NCBI GenBank assembly: GCA_004557505.1
Contig: SFGZ01000003.1
Coordinates: 124,001-188,000 of the forward strand
Source of the DNA: Coriobacteriaceae bacterium
GTDB lineage: Bacteria; Actinomycetota; Coriobacteriia; Coriobacteriales; Atopobiaceae
Length of the DNA stretch: 64,000 nt
Reading direction: 5' to 3'
The first letter of the stretch is position 1. Each line of letters starts with the position of its first letter. The position numbers and the translations under genes are program-made. Shown here one piece after another: positions 7,365-15,764 of the stretch. The notes below the pieces were generated by a model. The model did no database searches. It saw only the letters and a list, made by a program, of their open reading frames with translations, and was not told the origin of the DNA.

Positions 7365-7444
7365 TTTGGTTGGTGCCCAGTCCCGCAGGCGTGGCTCATT
7401 CTCGGCGGACGGGCACCCGGCATGCCCACATTTCGCCAACCAAA
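7365..7444 (-). ncRNA. Candidate structured RNA element between aroEK and EIIB-aroQ
   Basis: An 80-base segment just after the aroEK stop codon folds on itself. TTTGGTTGG (plus 7365-7373) is complementary to CCAACCAAA (7436-7444). Inside, GGTGCCCAGTCC (7372-7383) pairs with GGACGGGCACC (7407-7417) with one bulged base. A competing helix, GGGCA (7411-7415) with TGCCC (7423-7427), uses part of the same strand, so two mutually exclusive folds are possible. It matches no riboswitch class that I recognise. It could also be an operon-end structure protecting the upstream mRNA. Confidence 0.45.
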
Positions 7445-7460
7445 GGATTGCACCGCCCGG

Positions 7461-8753
7461 CTAGAGCCCAAGCAGGCCGCGAATCGCCCGCGCGTTCCCG
7501 GATGGGGAGCCCGTCGACGCAAGCGTGACGTCGGCCCACGCACGGTACGCGCCCATGCGCTCGCGCGCGAGCGCCTCCACGCCCCTTGTCGCGGAGACGG
7601 GCCTTCCCGACGTCTCGAGGTCGGGAAGGGGTCGGTCGATGAAGACGATGGTGCCGTTCTGATGGAGGAGGTCGTAGTTGGCGGGAACGGTGACCACGCC
7701 GCCGCCGCAGGCGATGACGAGGCCGGAGCGCGCGCCGTACTCGCCGGTGATCTCTGACTCCACGCGACGAAAGGCCTGCTCGCCCTGAGCGCCAATGATG
7801 CGCGCGGGGCTCTCTCCCGTGCGCGCCTCGATGGCGGCGTCGATGTCGACGAAGGGCCTTCCCAGGATGCGCGCGAGCCGCTTGCCCGTCGTCGTCTTGC
7901 CGCATCCCGGCATGCCGATGAGGACGACGTTGCCCGTCTCGGAAAGGATCTGGCGCTCGATGTCGTCAACGAGGGAGACGTCGAGCGTGCGGCCCTGGAA
8001 GAGCTCACTCGAGCGGAGCGCCTGCGCCACCAGCATGGGGAGGCCCGTCTCGGCGGGGATGCCCAGCCGCTCTGCCGCGAGCGCGATGCCGGTGCGGGTG
8101 GGGTTGTAGACCACGTCGAGGACGCCGGCGAGGCTGCCCATGCGCGCGAGGTCGCCCTGGGGCACGGGGGTGGCCGGGCAGGCGGGATACATCCCGACGG
8201 GGGTCGCGTTCACCACGAGGACCGCGTCCCCGTGGCGCTCGACCAGCGTCTCATAGGCGTCGTCGCCCGAGCGCGAGATGACGGAGACCCGCGCGCCCGC
8301 ATCCTCGAGCGCCGCCCGGACGGCCGCACTGGCGCCGCCGCTTCCCAGCACCAGGGCGGACCTGCCTGAGAGGAGATGTTCGGCGCTCGTCCCCAGCCTG
8401 CGCTCGCAGAAGCGCTGGAGCATGAGCGAGAAGCCGAGGACGTCGGTGTTCTCGGCGTAGATGGTGCCGTCGGGCCGCCGCACGAGGGTGTTTGCCGCCC
8501 CCAGGCGCTCAACGCGCACGGAGCGCTCGTCTGCCAGGCGCGCGGCGTCGCGCTTGTAGGGGATGGTGACGTTGAGGCCCAGCCACGCGCCCTCGCGCAC
8601 GAACGCCTCGACCTCGTCCGGCTCGCGCTCGAAGAGGTCGTACGGGGCGCTTCCCAAAGACGTGTGGATGCGGGGGGACCAGCTGTGGCCGAGCCTGCGG
8701 CCAAGCAGGCCGAAGGGGGCCGCGCCCGCCTGCCCGTTGGTGGACTTGGACAT
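7461..8753 (-). CDS. aroEK: Bifunctional shikimate dehydrogenase / shikimate kinase
   Basis: A 430-residue fusion catalysing two consecutive shikimate-pathway steps: NADPH-dependent reduction of 3-dehydroshikimate, then ATP-dependent phosphorylation of shikimate. The AroE part (about 1-275) shows LGHSWSP, NVTIPYK with the catalytic Lys, NADP-loop GSGGASAAV and NATPVGMYP. The AroK part (about 285-430) shows Walker A GMPGCGKTTTGK, DIDAAIE, EQAFRRVE and CGGGVV. The ATG at 8753 overlaps the pheA stop in an ATGA, so the long in-frame extension upstream is not used. The order AroE then AroK follows the metabolic order. The dehydroquinase step that feeds AroE is supplied by the next gene, the EIIB-AroQ fusion. 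Confidence 0.94.
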   Translation of the reverse strand: MSKSTNGQAGAAPFGLLGRRLGHSWSPRIHTSLGSAPYDLFEREPDEVEAFVREGAWLGLNVTIPYKRDAARLADERSVRVERLGAANTLVRRPDGTIYAENTDVLGFSLMLQRFCERRLGTSAEHLLSGRSALVLGSGGASAAVRAALEDAGARVSVISRSGDDAYETLVERHGDAVLVVNATPVGMYPACPATPVPQGDLARMGSLAGVLDVVYNPTRTGIALAAERLGIPAETGLPMLVAQALRSSELFQGRTLDVSLVDDIERQILSETGNVVLIGMPGCGKTTTGKRLARILGRPFVDIDAAIEARTGESPARIIGAQGEQAFRRVESEITGEYGARSGLVIACGGGVVTVPANYDLLHQNGTIVFIDRPLPDLETSGRPVSATRGVEALARERMGAYRAWADVTLASTGSPSGNARAIRGLLGL

Positions 8754-9910
8754 CAGAGCACCTCGGAGTAGCTTCCCAGGTAGCGGCACTCCTCGCAGGC
8801 GTCCCCTATGGTCGCCATGAGCGTGCGGAACTCGGGGGCCGTGACCGGGCACTCAATGTCAAAGTAGAACATGAACTCGAAGTCGCGGCCGGGGATGGGG
8901 CGGCTCTCGAGCTTGATGATGTTGATGTCGAGCGCATAGAACTTGGCAAGTACCTTGAAGAGCGTGCCGGGGCGGTGGTCGACGACGATCATGAGCGACG
9001 TGCGGTCGGCGCCGGGGTAGACCTCGAGCGACTTTGATATGCAGGCGAAGCGCGTGTAGTTGTCATCGCGGTCCTGGACGTCGCGCATGAGCACGTCGAG
9101 TCCGTAGAGCTGGGCGCACGCGCGGCTCGAGAGCGCCGCCACGTCCGCACGGCCGCTGTCAGCCACGCTCTTTGCCGCCACGGCGGTGTTCTCGACCACA
9201 TGCGGCGTGAGGCCCATGCGCTCGATGAAGCCGGCGCACTGGTTGATGGCCTGCTCATGGCTGTAGACGTCGCGGATCTGGTCGACGGCGGTGCCGGGCT
9301 TGGCCAGGAGGTTGTGGTCGATCTTCACGCGCGTGGTGCGCACCATGTGGAAGTCGTGCCGCATCATGAGGTCGTAGACCTTGTTCACGGAGCCTGCCGT
9401 GGAGTTCTCTATGGGAAGCACGCCATAGCGCGAGAAGTCCGACTCCACGGCGCGGAAGACCCCCTCGAAGGACTCGAAGTACGAGATGAGCGGGTGCTTG
9501 AAGATGCGGTCGGCCGCAAACTGCGAGTAGGCGCCCTCGACGCCCTGGCAGGCGACGTAGGCCTCCCGCGGGAAGAGCCCCGGGGTGGCCTCGCGCGCGC
9601 GGTCTATCATCGCGAGCGTCTCGGGTGCGTCGCCCGCCGCCAGGCTCTGCCCCTGCCGCGCGCGTGAGGCCTCCATGAGAAGCTGGAACAGGACCTCGGT
9701 GTAGGTCCTCAGGTCCTCGGGGGCCTTGCCCGCAAGCGCCGCCATGTGGGCTCGCTCGCGGGATCGGTCCAGCACGGGGAGGCCGTTGGCTCGCTTGTAG
9801 GCGGCGACGCGCCCCGCGCAGGCCATGCGGCGCTCGAACAGGTCGAGGATGGCGTTGTCTATGTCGTCGATCTCATGGCGGATGTCCGAGAGGTCTTCCA
9901 TGGGGTGCAT
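8753..9910 (-). CDS. pheA: Bifunctional chorismate mutase / prephenate dehydratase
   Basis: P-protein of about 385 residues that turns chorismate into prephenate and then phenylpyruvate for phenylalanine. Domains in order: AroQ-type chorismate mutase (about 5-90; DIRHEIDDIDNAILDLFERR and VLDRSRE), prephenate dehydratase (about 105-290; GVEGAYSQFAA, LPIENSTAGSV, DNYTRFACI with the catalytic Thr), and a C-terminal ACT domain (about 298-385; GTLFKVLAKF, NIIKLESRPI), the usual phenylalanine feedback site. The ATG at 9910 has AAGGA seven bases upstream; a second in-frame ATG at 9901 is also possible. The stop overlaps the aroEK start. Confidence 0.94.
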   Translation of the reverse strand: MHPMEDLSDIRHEIDDIDNAILDLFERRMACAGRVAAYKRANGLPVLDRSRERAHMAALAGKAPEDLRTYTEVLFQLLMEASRARQGQSLAAGDAPETLAMIDRAREATPGLFPREAYVACQGVEGAYSQFAADRIFKHPLISYFESFEGVFRAVESDFSRYGVLPIENSTAGSVNKVYDLMMRHDFHMVRTTRVKIDHNLLAKPGTAVDQIRDVYSHEQAINQCAGFIERMGLTPHVVENTAVAAKSVADSGRADVAALSSRACAQLYGLDVLMRDVQDRDDNYTRFACISKSLEVYPGADRTSLMIVVDHRPGTLFKVLAKFYALDINIIKLESRPIPGRDFEFMFYFDIECPVTAPEFRTLMATIGDACEECRYLGSYSEVL

Positions 9911-9951
9911 CTCCGGTTCCTTGTGGCGGGACGGGCGGGGTTCGGGCGCGC

Positions 9952-11067
9952 TCACTCCGCCGGGTAGCTGAGCAGGGCGTCGAGGAGCACGAGGGCGCAG
10001 ACGGCCTCGGCGACGGGGACGGCGCGGGTGGCCACGCACGGGTCGTGTCGCCCGTGTACGCTGAGCCTTGCGTTGGCGCCGCTCTCGAGGTCGACGGAGT
10101 CCTGCTCGCGCGAGATGGACGAGGTGGGCTTCATGGCAACCCTGAAGAGCACGGGGGCGCCAGTGGTGATGCCGCCGAGGATGCCGCCGGCGTTGTTGGT
10201 CTTGGGCGTCGGTCTGCCGTCGCGCATCTCGTAGGGGTCGTTGTTCTCGCTGCCATGGAGCCGAGCCGCCTCAAAGCCGCGGCCAAACTCGATGCCCTTG
10301 ACGGCGGGGATCCCAAAGGCGGCGCGCGCCAGCATGTTCTCGATGCCGTCGAACATGGGCGATCCGGCGCCCGCGGGCATGCCGCAGGCGACGCACTCGA
10401 TGACGCCTCCCACGGAGTCGAGGCCGCGGCGCGCGCCGTCTATGGCCGCAAGCATGCGCCTCCCGGCCTCGTCGTCGATCGTGGGGAAGCGCGGGCCGGC
10501 GGCAAGGGCGTCGAGCTGCGCCGCGAGGCGCGCCTGCGCCGCGGGGGAGTTGTCGATGGCGTCAAAGCGCTCGTCTGTGACGTCTGCCACCGAGAGCAGG
10601 TGGGCCCCTATGCGAACCCCATGAGCGGAGAGCGCCTGGAGGGCGATGCCGCCCGCAAGGCACACGGGCGCGGTGAGCCGGCCGGAGAAGTGTCCGCCGC
10701 CAGGGACGTCCTGGTTGCCGTGCCACTTCTCCCAGGCGGTGAGGTCGGCGTGGCCGGGACGCGGCACCTTGAGGAGGTTGTCGTAGTCGCCCGAGCGCGT
10801 ATTGGCGTTCTCGATGACGGCGGCGAGCGGAGCCCCGCAGGTGGTGCCGCGCGCGTTGAGCCCGCTCACGATGCGCGGGCGGTCCTCCTCGCGGCGCGGC
10901 GTGGTCCAGCTGCCCTGGCCGGGCGCGCGGCGCGCCATGAATGCGGCGAGGGCCTCCTGGTCCACCGCAAGGCCCGAGGGCAGCCCCTCGACCACGCAGC
11001 CGATGGCGGGGGAGTGGGACTGCCCGAACACGGTGACGCGAAGCGTCTGTCCAAAGCTCGAGGGCAT
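9952..11067 (-). CDS. aroC: Chorismate synthase
   Basis: Converts 5-enolpyruvylshikimate-3-phosphate to chorismate using reduced FMN. It is 371 residues long. The N-terminal signature reads FGQSHSPAIGCVVEGLPSG (many orthologues have FGESHG), with internal RPGHADLTAWEK and the C-terminal GRHDPCVATRAVPVAEA. The start at 11067 directly follows the aroA stop (11070-11072), so the genes are nearly fused in transcription. The reduced flavin it needs could come from several reductases; none is linked here. Confidence 0.94.
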   Translation of the reverse strand: MPSSFGQTLRVTVFGQSHSPAIGCVVEGLPSGLAVDQEALAAFMARRAPGQGSWTTPRREEDRPRIVSGLNARGTTCGAPLAAVIENANTRSGDYDNLLKVPRPGHADLTAWEKWHGNQDVPGGGHFSGRLTAPVCLAGGIALQALSAHGVRIGAHLLSVADVTDERFDAIDNSPAAQARLAAQLDALAAGPRFPTIDDEAGRRMLAAIDGARRGLDSVGGVIECVACGMPAGAGSPMFDGIENMLARAAFGIPAVKGIEFGRGFEAARLHGSENNDPYEMRDGRPTPKTNNAGGILGGITTGAPVLFRVAMKPTSSISREQDSVDLESGANARLSVHGRHDPCVATRAVPVAEAVCALVLLDALLSYPAE

Positions 11068-11069
11068 CT

Positions 11070-12380
11070 CTAGCCTTTCTCCGCGATGCCTCCGAGGGCG
11101 CGGAAGTCCTCGAAGAAGCGCGGGTACGACTTTGCGACGCACTCTGCGCCGCGGATGGTTGTGGGGCCGGCGGCGTTGGCCGCGGCGACGGCTGCCATCA
11201 TGGCGATGCGGTGGTCGTTCGCCGCGTCGACCGTGCCGCCGGTAAGCGGGCCGCCCCCATGGATGACGAGGGCGTCTTGCTGCTCCTCGACGTTGCCGCC
11301 CATGGCGGCGAGGGCCTCGCGCACGGTCCTCAGGCGGTCGGACTCCTTGAGGCGCAGGCGGCCCGCGTTCGCGATGACCGTGGTGCCCGCGGCGTTGGCG
11401 GCGATGGCCGCGAGGGGCGGCACGAGGTCCGGCGTGTCTCTCACGTCGATGGTTCGACCGCGTAGCGCGTCGGGCGTCGTGGAGGCCACGCTCCCGGCGC
11501 GGACCACGCGCGCGCCAAACGCCGCCGCGCAGGCCATGATCGCACGGTCTCCCTGTGCGCTCGCGAGGTCGAGCCCGCTCACGGAGACGCCCCCGGCAAC
11601 CGCCCCCGCAGCCAGCCAGAAGGCGGCGTTCGACCAGTCGCCCTCCACCGTCACGGTGCCTGGGGAGACGGTGCCGCGCGCTGGCGAGACCGAGAGGACG
11701 GTGGCACGCCTGCCGCCGACGGACTCATGCGTGACGGCGACGTCGACCCCGAACTCCGCCAGCGCCCGGATGGTGAGGCGGATGTAGGAGCGCGACTCGA
11801 CCGGCTCCGTCACCACGACCTCGCTTGGCGCCGAGAGGAGCGGTGCCGCCATGAGCAGCCCGCTCACGAACTGGGAGGAGACGTTGCCGGGGATGGAGAA
11901 GCGACCGGGCAGGAGCGCGCCCGAGACCTCGAGGGGGAGCCTTCCGCGCGCCGAGAGCGTGACGCCGTGGCAGGCGAGCTCCTCGTAGAGGGGCGAGAGG
12001 GGGCGCTCGGCAAGGCGGCCGTGGCCGTCGAGGCTCCCCCCGCGGCCGAGCGCGGCGACTATCGGCAGCATGAAGCGCAGCGTCGACCCGGACTCGCCGC
12101 AGTCGAGGCGCGCCCCGGGCGCGGCCTGCCGGATGTTGTCCGTGGCGCTCGTGCCGGGCAGCGGGTTCACCCTAAACCCGAGCCGCGTGCGGGCGACCCG
12201 CGCGCCGAGCGCCTGGAGGCAGCCAACGGTGGCCTCGATGTCCCTCGAGGTGGCGTTGCAGTTGATGTCCGTGGTCCCGGGGCAGAGCGCGGCCATGACG
12301 AGCAGCCTGTGGGCCATGGACTTCGAGGCGATGGCGGGGATGGTGCCGTGGAGCGCTGCGGGGCGGATGGTCACGTCCAT
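11070..12380 (-). CDS. aroA: 3-phosphoshikimate 1-carboxyvinyltransferase (EPSP synthase)
   Basis: Transfers the enolpyruvyl group of PEP to shikimate-3-phosphate. It is 436 residues long and begins MDVTIRPAALHGTIPA. Motifs include ASKSMAHRLL, NATSRDIEATV, DCGESGSTLRFMLP, LAERPLSPL, SSQFVSGLLMAAP, RLKESDRLR and NDHRIAMMAA. The ATG at 12380 lies four bases after the aroB stop. The frame stays open far upstream through aroB, but that extension is antisense-like noise in another frame and was discarded. It consumes the product of AroEK and feeds AroC. Confidence 0.95.
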   Translation of the reverse strand: MDVTIRPAALHGTIPAIASKSMAHRLLVMAALCPGTTDINCNATSRDIEATVGCLQALGARVARTRLGFRVNPLPGTSATDNIRQAAPGARLDCGESGSTLRFMLPIVAALGRGGSLDGHGRLAERPLSPLYEELACHGVTLSARGRLPLEVSGALLPGRFSIPGNVSSQFVSGLLMAAPLLSAPSEVVVTEPVESRSYIRLTIRALAEFGVDVAVTHESVGGRRATVLSVSPARGTVSPGTVTVEGDWSNAAFWLAAGAVAGGVSVSGLDLASAQGDRAIMACAAAFGARVVRAGSVASTTPDALRGRTIDVRDTPDLVPPLAAIAANAAGTTVIANAGRLRLKESDRLRTVREALAAMGGNVEEQQDALVIHGGGPLTGGTVDAANDHRIAMMAAVAAANAAGPTTIRGAECVAKSYPRFFEDFRALGGIAEKG

Positions 12381-12384
12381 GGCG

Positions 12385-13476
12385 CTACTCCCCGCAGCCG
12401 AGGTCGATGACGTGGCGCAGCTCCTCGAGCGAGACACGGCGGAGCTCGACCTCGCCGATGCGCGCGGGCACCACCAGGGTGACCCCGTCCGCGCGGCGCT
12501 TCTTGTCACGAGTCGCGTACTCGAGGAGGGCGTCGTGGCCAATCGCGGTGTTGGTTGGAAGCCCGTAGGCCTCGACGCAGGCCACGATGCGGTCCGCCAC
12601 GTCCTGGCCGCACCAGCCGAGGCGGGCGGACGCGCGGGCCATGCAGCAGAGGCCGGCCGCCACGCAGCTTCCGTGCCCCAGGGTGAAGTCGCTCGCCGCC
12701 TCGATGGCGTGGCCGATGGTGTGGCCGAGGTTGAGCGTCTGGCGCCGACCGCGCTCCCGCTCGTCCGCGCCGACCACGTCGCGCTTGATCTCGACGTTTC
12801 TGGCGATGATGCCCACGAGTCCGGCGGGGTCAAAGCCGGGCGAGCACACGGGCACCTCGCGGAGCCGCTCGAAGAGCCTCTCGTCGGCAAGGACGCCGTG
12901 CTTGATCATCTCGCCGCACGAGTCGCGCAGCAGATCGGGCGAGACGGTGGCGAGGCAGTCTACGTCGGCGACGACGAGCGATGGCTGCAAGAAGGCGCCG
13001 GCGAGGTTTTTGCCCGCCTTGAGGTCGACCGCCGTCTTTCCCCCCACGGACGAGTCGACCATGGCGAGAAGCGACGTGGGAACCTGCACCACCTGAATGC
13101 CGCGCTGGTAGAGGGCGGCAGCAAGGCCCCCCATGTCGCCCGTGACGCCTCCGCCCACGGCAACGACGGCGTCCGCGCGCGTGAGGCCCGCCTGCGCCAT
13201 GCGCTCGAGGATGCCCCCCAGGGTCGAGAGGCGCTTGTGCTCCTCGCCCGCGGGGAAGGGTAGGGTCGTGACGGCAAGTCCCGCGGCCCTGAGCGACTCT
13301 GCGGCGGGCGGCGCATAGAGCGGGGCCACGTTGGAGTCAGAGACAAGGGCGACGTGCGCGGCCGTCGGGCACGCCTTGGTGACGAGCGCGCCCAGCGAGG
13401 CGAGAAGCCCGCGTCCAATGTATACCTCATAGGAGCGCGAGGGCGTGTCTACGGGGACGATGCGGGTCTCGCTCAT
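12385..13476 (-). CDS. aroB: 3-dehydroquinate synthase
   Basis: NAD- and divalent-metal-dependent cyclisation of DAHP to 3-dehydroquinate. It is 363 residues long with VAVGGGVTGDMGGLAAA (NAD-binding), QVPTSLLAMVDSSVGGKTAVDL, and the metal-binding glutamate and histidines in CGEMIKHG, NLGHTIGHAIE and LGHGSCVAAG. The start ATG at 13476 overlaps the tyrA stop (ATGA), which indicates translational coupling in the operon. Confidence 0.96.
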   Translation of the reverse strand: MSETRIVPVDTPSRSYEVYIGRGLLASLGALVTKACPTAAHVALVSDSNVAPLYAPPAAESLRAAGLAVTTLPFPAGEEHKRLSTLGGILERMAQAGLTRADAVVAVGGGVTGDMGGLAAALYQRGIQVVQVPTSLLAMVDSSVGGKTAVDLKAGKNLAGAFLQPSLVVADVDCLATVSPDLLRDSCGEMIKHGVLADERLFERLREVPVCSPGFDPAGLVGIIARNVEIKRDVVGADERERGRRQTLNLGHTIGHAIEAASDFTLGHGSCVAAGLCCMARASARLGWCGQDVADRIVACVEAYGLPTNTAIGHDALLEYATRDKKRRADGVTLVVPARIGEVELRRVSLEELRHVIDLGCGE

Positions 13477-14357
13477 CGTGCCTCCGCCTCCCTCTTGAGC
13501 CGGTCGCCCTCGGCGAGCAGCGCCTCAAGCCCCTCGGCATCTCGGGCGTCGAGGGCGTCCTTGTATGCCTGGAGGCTGCCGATGATGATCCCCAGCTCGC
13601 GCGAGAGGTTGTCTGCGTTGTCGAGGAAGAGCTCGGTCCACATGGGGGCGTTGAGGCGCGCGACGCGGGTGAGGTCCTTGTACGAGCCGGCCGAGAACCC
13701 CCTGTGCCCCCGCGCCGTGGGGCTCTTGACGTAGGCGTTGGAGACCACGTGCGCGAGCTGCGAGGTGTAGGCGATCATGCGGTCGTGGTTCTCGGCGTCG
13801 GAGAGCGTGAACGAGCCGAAGCCGCAGGGCTTAAGCAGACGCTTCAGGCGCTCGAGGATGGCCGCCCGCTCGAAGTCGTCCATCTGGGGCGGCACCACGA
13901 CCATGGGCGCGTTGTGGAACATGTTCGCGCGCGCATGGGCAAAGCCCGAGTACTGCGTGCCCGCCATGGGGTGGCAGCCCACGAAGGTCCAGGGCTGTCC
14001 CTCGGCGATCTTGCCGCAGCGCTCGCAGATGACCCGCTTGACGCCGACGGTGTCGATGACGATGGCGTCCGGCGAGATGAGGTGGGCCATCTCGCCCAGC
14101 CAATCGATGCTCACCTTGGGGTATCCGGCGAGGATGACGAGCTCGCAGGTGGGGATGGTCTCGTCGGTGAGCTCGCCTGCGATCGTCTCGATCTCGGCCA
14201 TCTCGGTGACGGAGCGGGTGCGGTTCCATCCGTACACCTCGCGCCCGGCGGCGGCGAGCGCCTTTGCGAAGGAGCCGCCCATGAGGCCGAGGCCCACCAC
14301 GCCCACGCGGTCAGGGACGAAGGTGGGGGAGGGTGCGCCGTGGTCTGCCGCCGGCAT
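13473..14357 (-). CDS. tyrA: Prephenate dehydrogenase
   Basis: NAD(P)-dependent oxidative decarboxylation of prephenate to 4-hydroxyphenylpyruvate for tyrosine. It is a 294-residue single-domain enzyme with Rossmann loop VGVVGLGLMGGSFAKAL near residue 18, VDT-type segment IVIDTVGVK, GCHPMAGTQYSGF, and a C-terminal dimerisation helical domain with YTSQLAHVVSNAYV and GHRGFSAGSYKDLTRVA. No ACT domain is attached, so tyrosine feedback through such a domain is not expected. It starts two bases before the aroF stop codon in minus-strand order and overlaps aroB at its end. Confidence 0.93.
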   Translation of the reverse strand: MPAADHGAPSPTFVPDRVGVVGLGLMGGSFAKALAAAGREVYGWNRTRSVTEMAEIETIAGELTDETIPTCELVILAGYPKVSIDWLGEMAHLISPDAIVIDTVGVKRVICERCGKIAEGQPWTFVGCHPMAGTQYSGFAHARANMFHNAPMVVVPPQMDDFERAAILERLKRLLKPCGFGSFTLSDAENHDRMIAYTSQLAHVVSNAYVKSPTARGHRGFSAGSYKDLTRVARLNAPMWTELFLDNADNLSRELGIIIGSLQAYKDALDARDAEGLEALLAEGDRLKREAEAR

Positions 14358-15386
14358 CTACCTCGCCTCCCCGACGGGCGCGGTCACGGCCTCGCGGATG
14401 AGGCGGATGCGGCGCATGGCGTCGTCGAACTGCGCGGGGGTGAGCGCCTGCGCGCCGTCGGACCACGCCTCGCTGGGGTTGTTGTGGACCTCTATCTCGA
14501 GCCCGTCGGCGCCTGCGGCCGTCGCCGCCCAGGCCGCCGGGCGCACGTAGCGGGTGTATCCCGTGGCGTGGCTGGGGTCGCCCACGACGGGCAGGTGGGA
14601 GAGGTGGTGCAGGACGGGGATGGCGTTCACGTCAAAGGTGTTTCTCGTGCGCGTCTCGAAGGTGCGGATCCCGCGCTCGCAGAGGATAACGTTGGGGTTT
14701 CCCTCGCTCATGACGTACTCGGCGCCCATGAGGAACTCGTCGATGGTCTCCGAGAGGCCGCGCTTGAGGAGCACGGGCACCTGGGTCTTGCCAACCTCCC
14801 GCAGAAGCGGGAAGTTCTGGGCGTTGCGCGCCCCAATCTGCATGACGTCGATGCCCCTGTCGAGGAAGAGCTGGACGTCGCGCGGGTCCATGACCTCGGT
14901 CACGACGGGCATGCCGAGCTCGGCGGATGCCTCGGCGAGAAGGTCGAGGCCCCTCTCGCCCATGCCCTGATACGAGTACGGGCTGGTGCGGGGCTTGTAG
15001 GCGCCGCCGCGGAGCATGGTTGCCCCCGAGGCCTTGACGGCGCGGGCGATGTCGAGGAGGTTCTCCCCCTCGACCGAGCAGGGGCCGGCGATGACCTGGA
15101 AGTTGCCGCCGCCGATCCTCACCCCATGGCCACAGTCCACGACCGTGTCCTCCGGGTGGAACTTGCGGTTGGCCTTCTTGAAGGGTTCGGACACGCGCTG
15201 GACGCGCTCGATGATGTCCATGGACTCGAGGAGGAACGGGTCGATCTGCGTCGTGTCGCCAATGATGCCGACGATGGTCTCGTTGTCGCCCTGGGACACG
15301 TTGGTCTTGAAGCCGCGACCCTCGATCCACTTGACGAAGTGGTCGAGCTGGTCCTGGGTTGCCGTCTCTTTTACTACTGCAATCAT
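14358..15386 (-). CDS. aroF: 3-deoxy-7-phosphoheptulonate (DAHP) synthase, type I-beta with regulatory N-domain
   Basis: First committed step of the pathway, joining PEP and erythrose-4-phosphate. It is 342 residues long. Residues about 1-70 (MIAVVKETATQDQLDHFVKW onward) form the ferredoxin-like domain seen in Thermotoga-type enzymes, where it mediates Tyr/Phe feedback. The barrel shows GPCSVEGENLL, GGAYKPRTSPYSYQGMG, LLKRGLSETI, ILCERGIRTFE and DPSHATGY. The ATG at 15386 fits the family start; a longer in-frame ATG at 15458 has no family support. It is the first gene of the cluster, so the operon promoter should lie in 15387-15764. Confidence 0.95.
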   Translation of the reverse strand: MIAVVKETATQDQLDHFVKWIEGRGFKTNVSQGDNETIVGIIGDTTQIDPFLLESMDIIERVQRVSEPFKKANRKFHPEDTVVDCGHGVRIGGGNFQVIAGPCSVEGENLLDIARAVKASGATMLRGGAYKPRTSPYSYQGMGERGLDLLAEASAELGMPVVTEVMDPRDVQLFLDRGIDVMQIGARNAQNFPLLREVGKTQVPVLLKRGLSETIDEFLMGAEYVMSEGNPNVILCERGIRTFETRTRNTFDVNAIPVLHHLSHLPVVGDPSHATGYTRYVRPAAWAATAAGADGLEIEVHNNPSEAWSDGAQALTPAQFDDAMRRIRLIREAVTAPVGEAR

Positions 15387-15593
15387 GGTGGCATGCCTTT
15401 CCGAGGCCGCGTCTGAGGAGGCGGCCGTCTTTTCGCGTGGGAATTGGAATGCTACCACGGAGGAGTCCCTTTACAGGGCTTGTGCCTGCTCCGGTAACAA
15501 AGGCGAACAATTGCGGGGACGGGGCCGGCGCGCGTCCCCGCGTTGCCCCGCCCGGCACGCGCGGGCCCTCTCCCTCGTCCCGCCCCGCTATCG
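15387..15593 (-). promoter_or_regulatory. Presumed aro operon promoter region
   Basis: No gene is supported here. As the only gap upstream of the first gene of the minus-strand aro cluster, it should hold the operon promoter. I could not pick a convincing -35/-10 pair; candidates such as TAGCAT near 15450 are weak. A GC-rich segment at 15535-15590 precedes the inverted repeat. Confidence 0.35.
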
Positions 15594-15676
15594 CGGAGTT
15601 TATCGCCCTTTCTTAAACGGCGGCCGCGTTTGCCCAGGTAAGTGGGATCGGTTTTAAGAAAGGGCGATAAACTCCG
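15594..15676. repeat. Perfect 24-bp inverted repeat with 35-base spacer
   Basis: Arms 15594-15617 and 15653-15676 are exact reverse complements over 24 bases; the left arm begins CGGAGTTTATCG and ends TTTCTTAAA. The spacer is 15618-15652. Neither side has a T-run, so it is not a standard intrinsic terminator. It is more AT-rich than its surroundings and lies 88 bases beyond the flavodoxin stop. It could be a small mobile-element remnant, an RNase III-type processing stem or a mRNA 3' stabiliser. Confidence 0.85.
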
Positions 15677-15764
15677 ATCAGCTTCCCGGGAAGGTGCCGG
15701 GCGCGCTCGGCAATTGGCGACAAGATACGATGGGCGGGCTTTGGGCCGCGTTGTGGGGCAGCGC

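Noticed and set aside
12381..12890. Upstream extension of the aroA reading frame
   Set aside because: It lies inside aroB in another frame; the EPSP synthase family start MDVTIRP at 12380 fits better.
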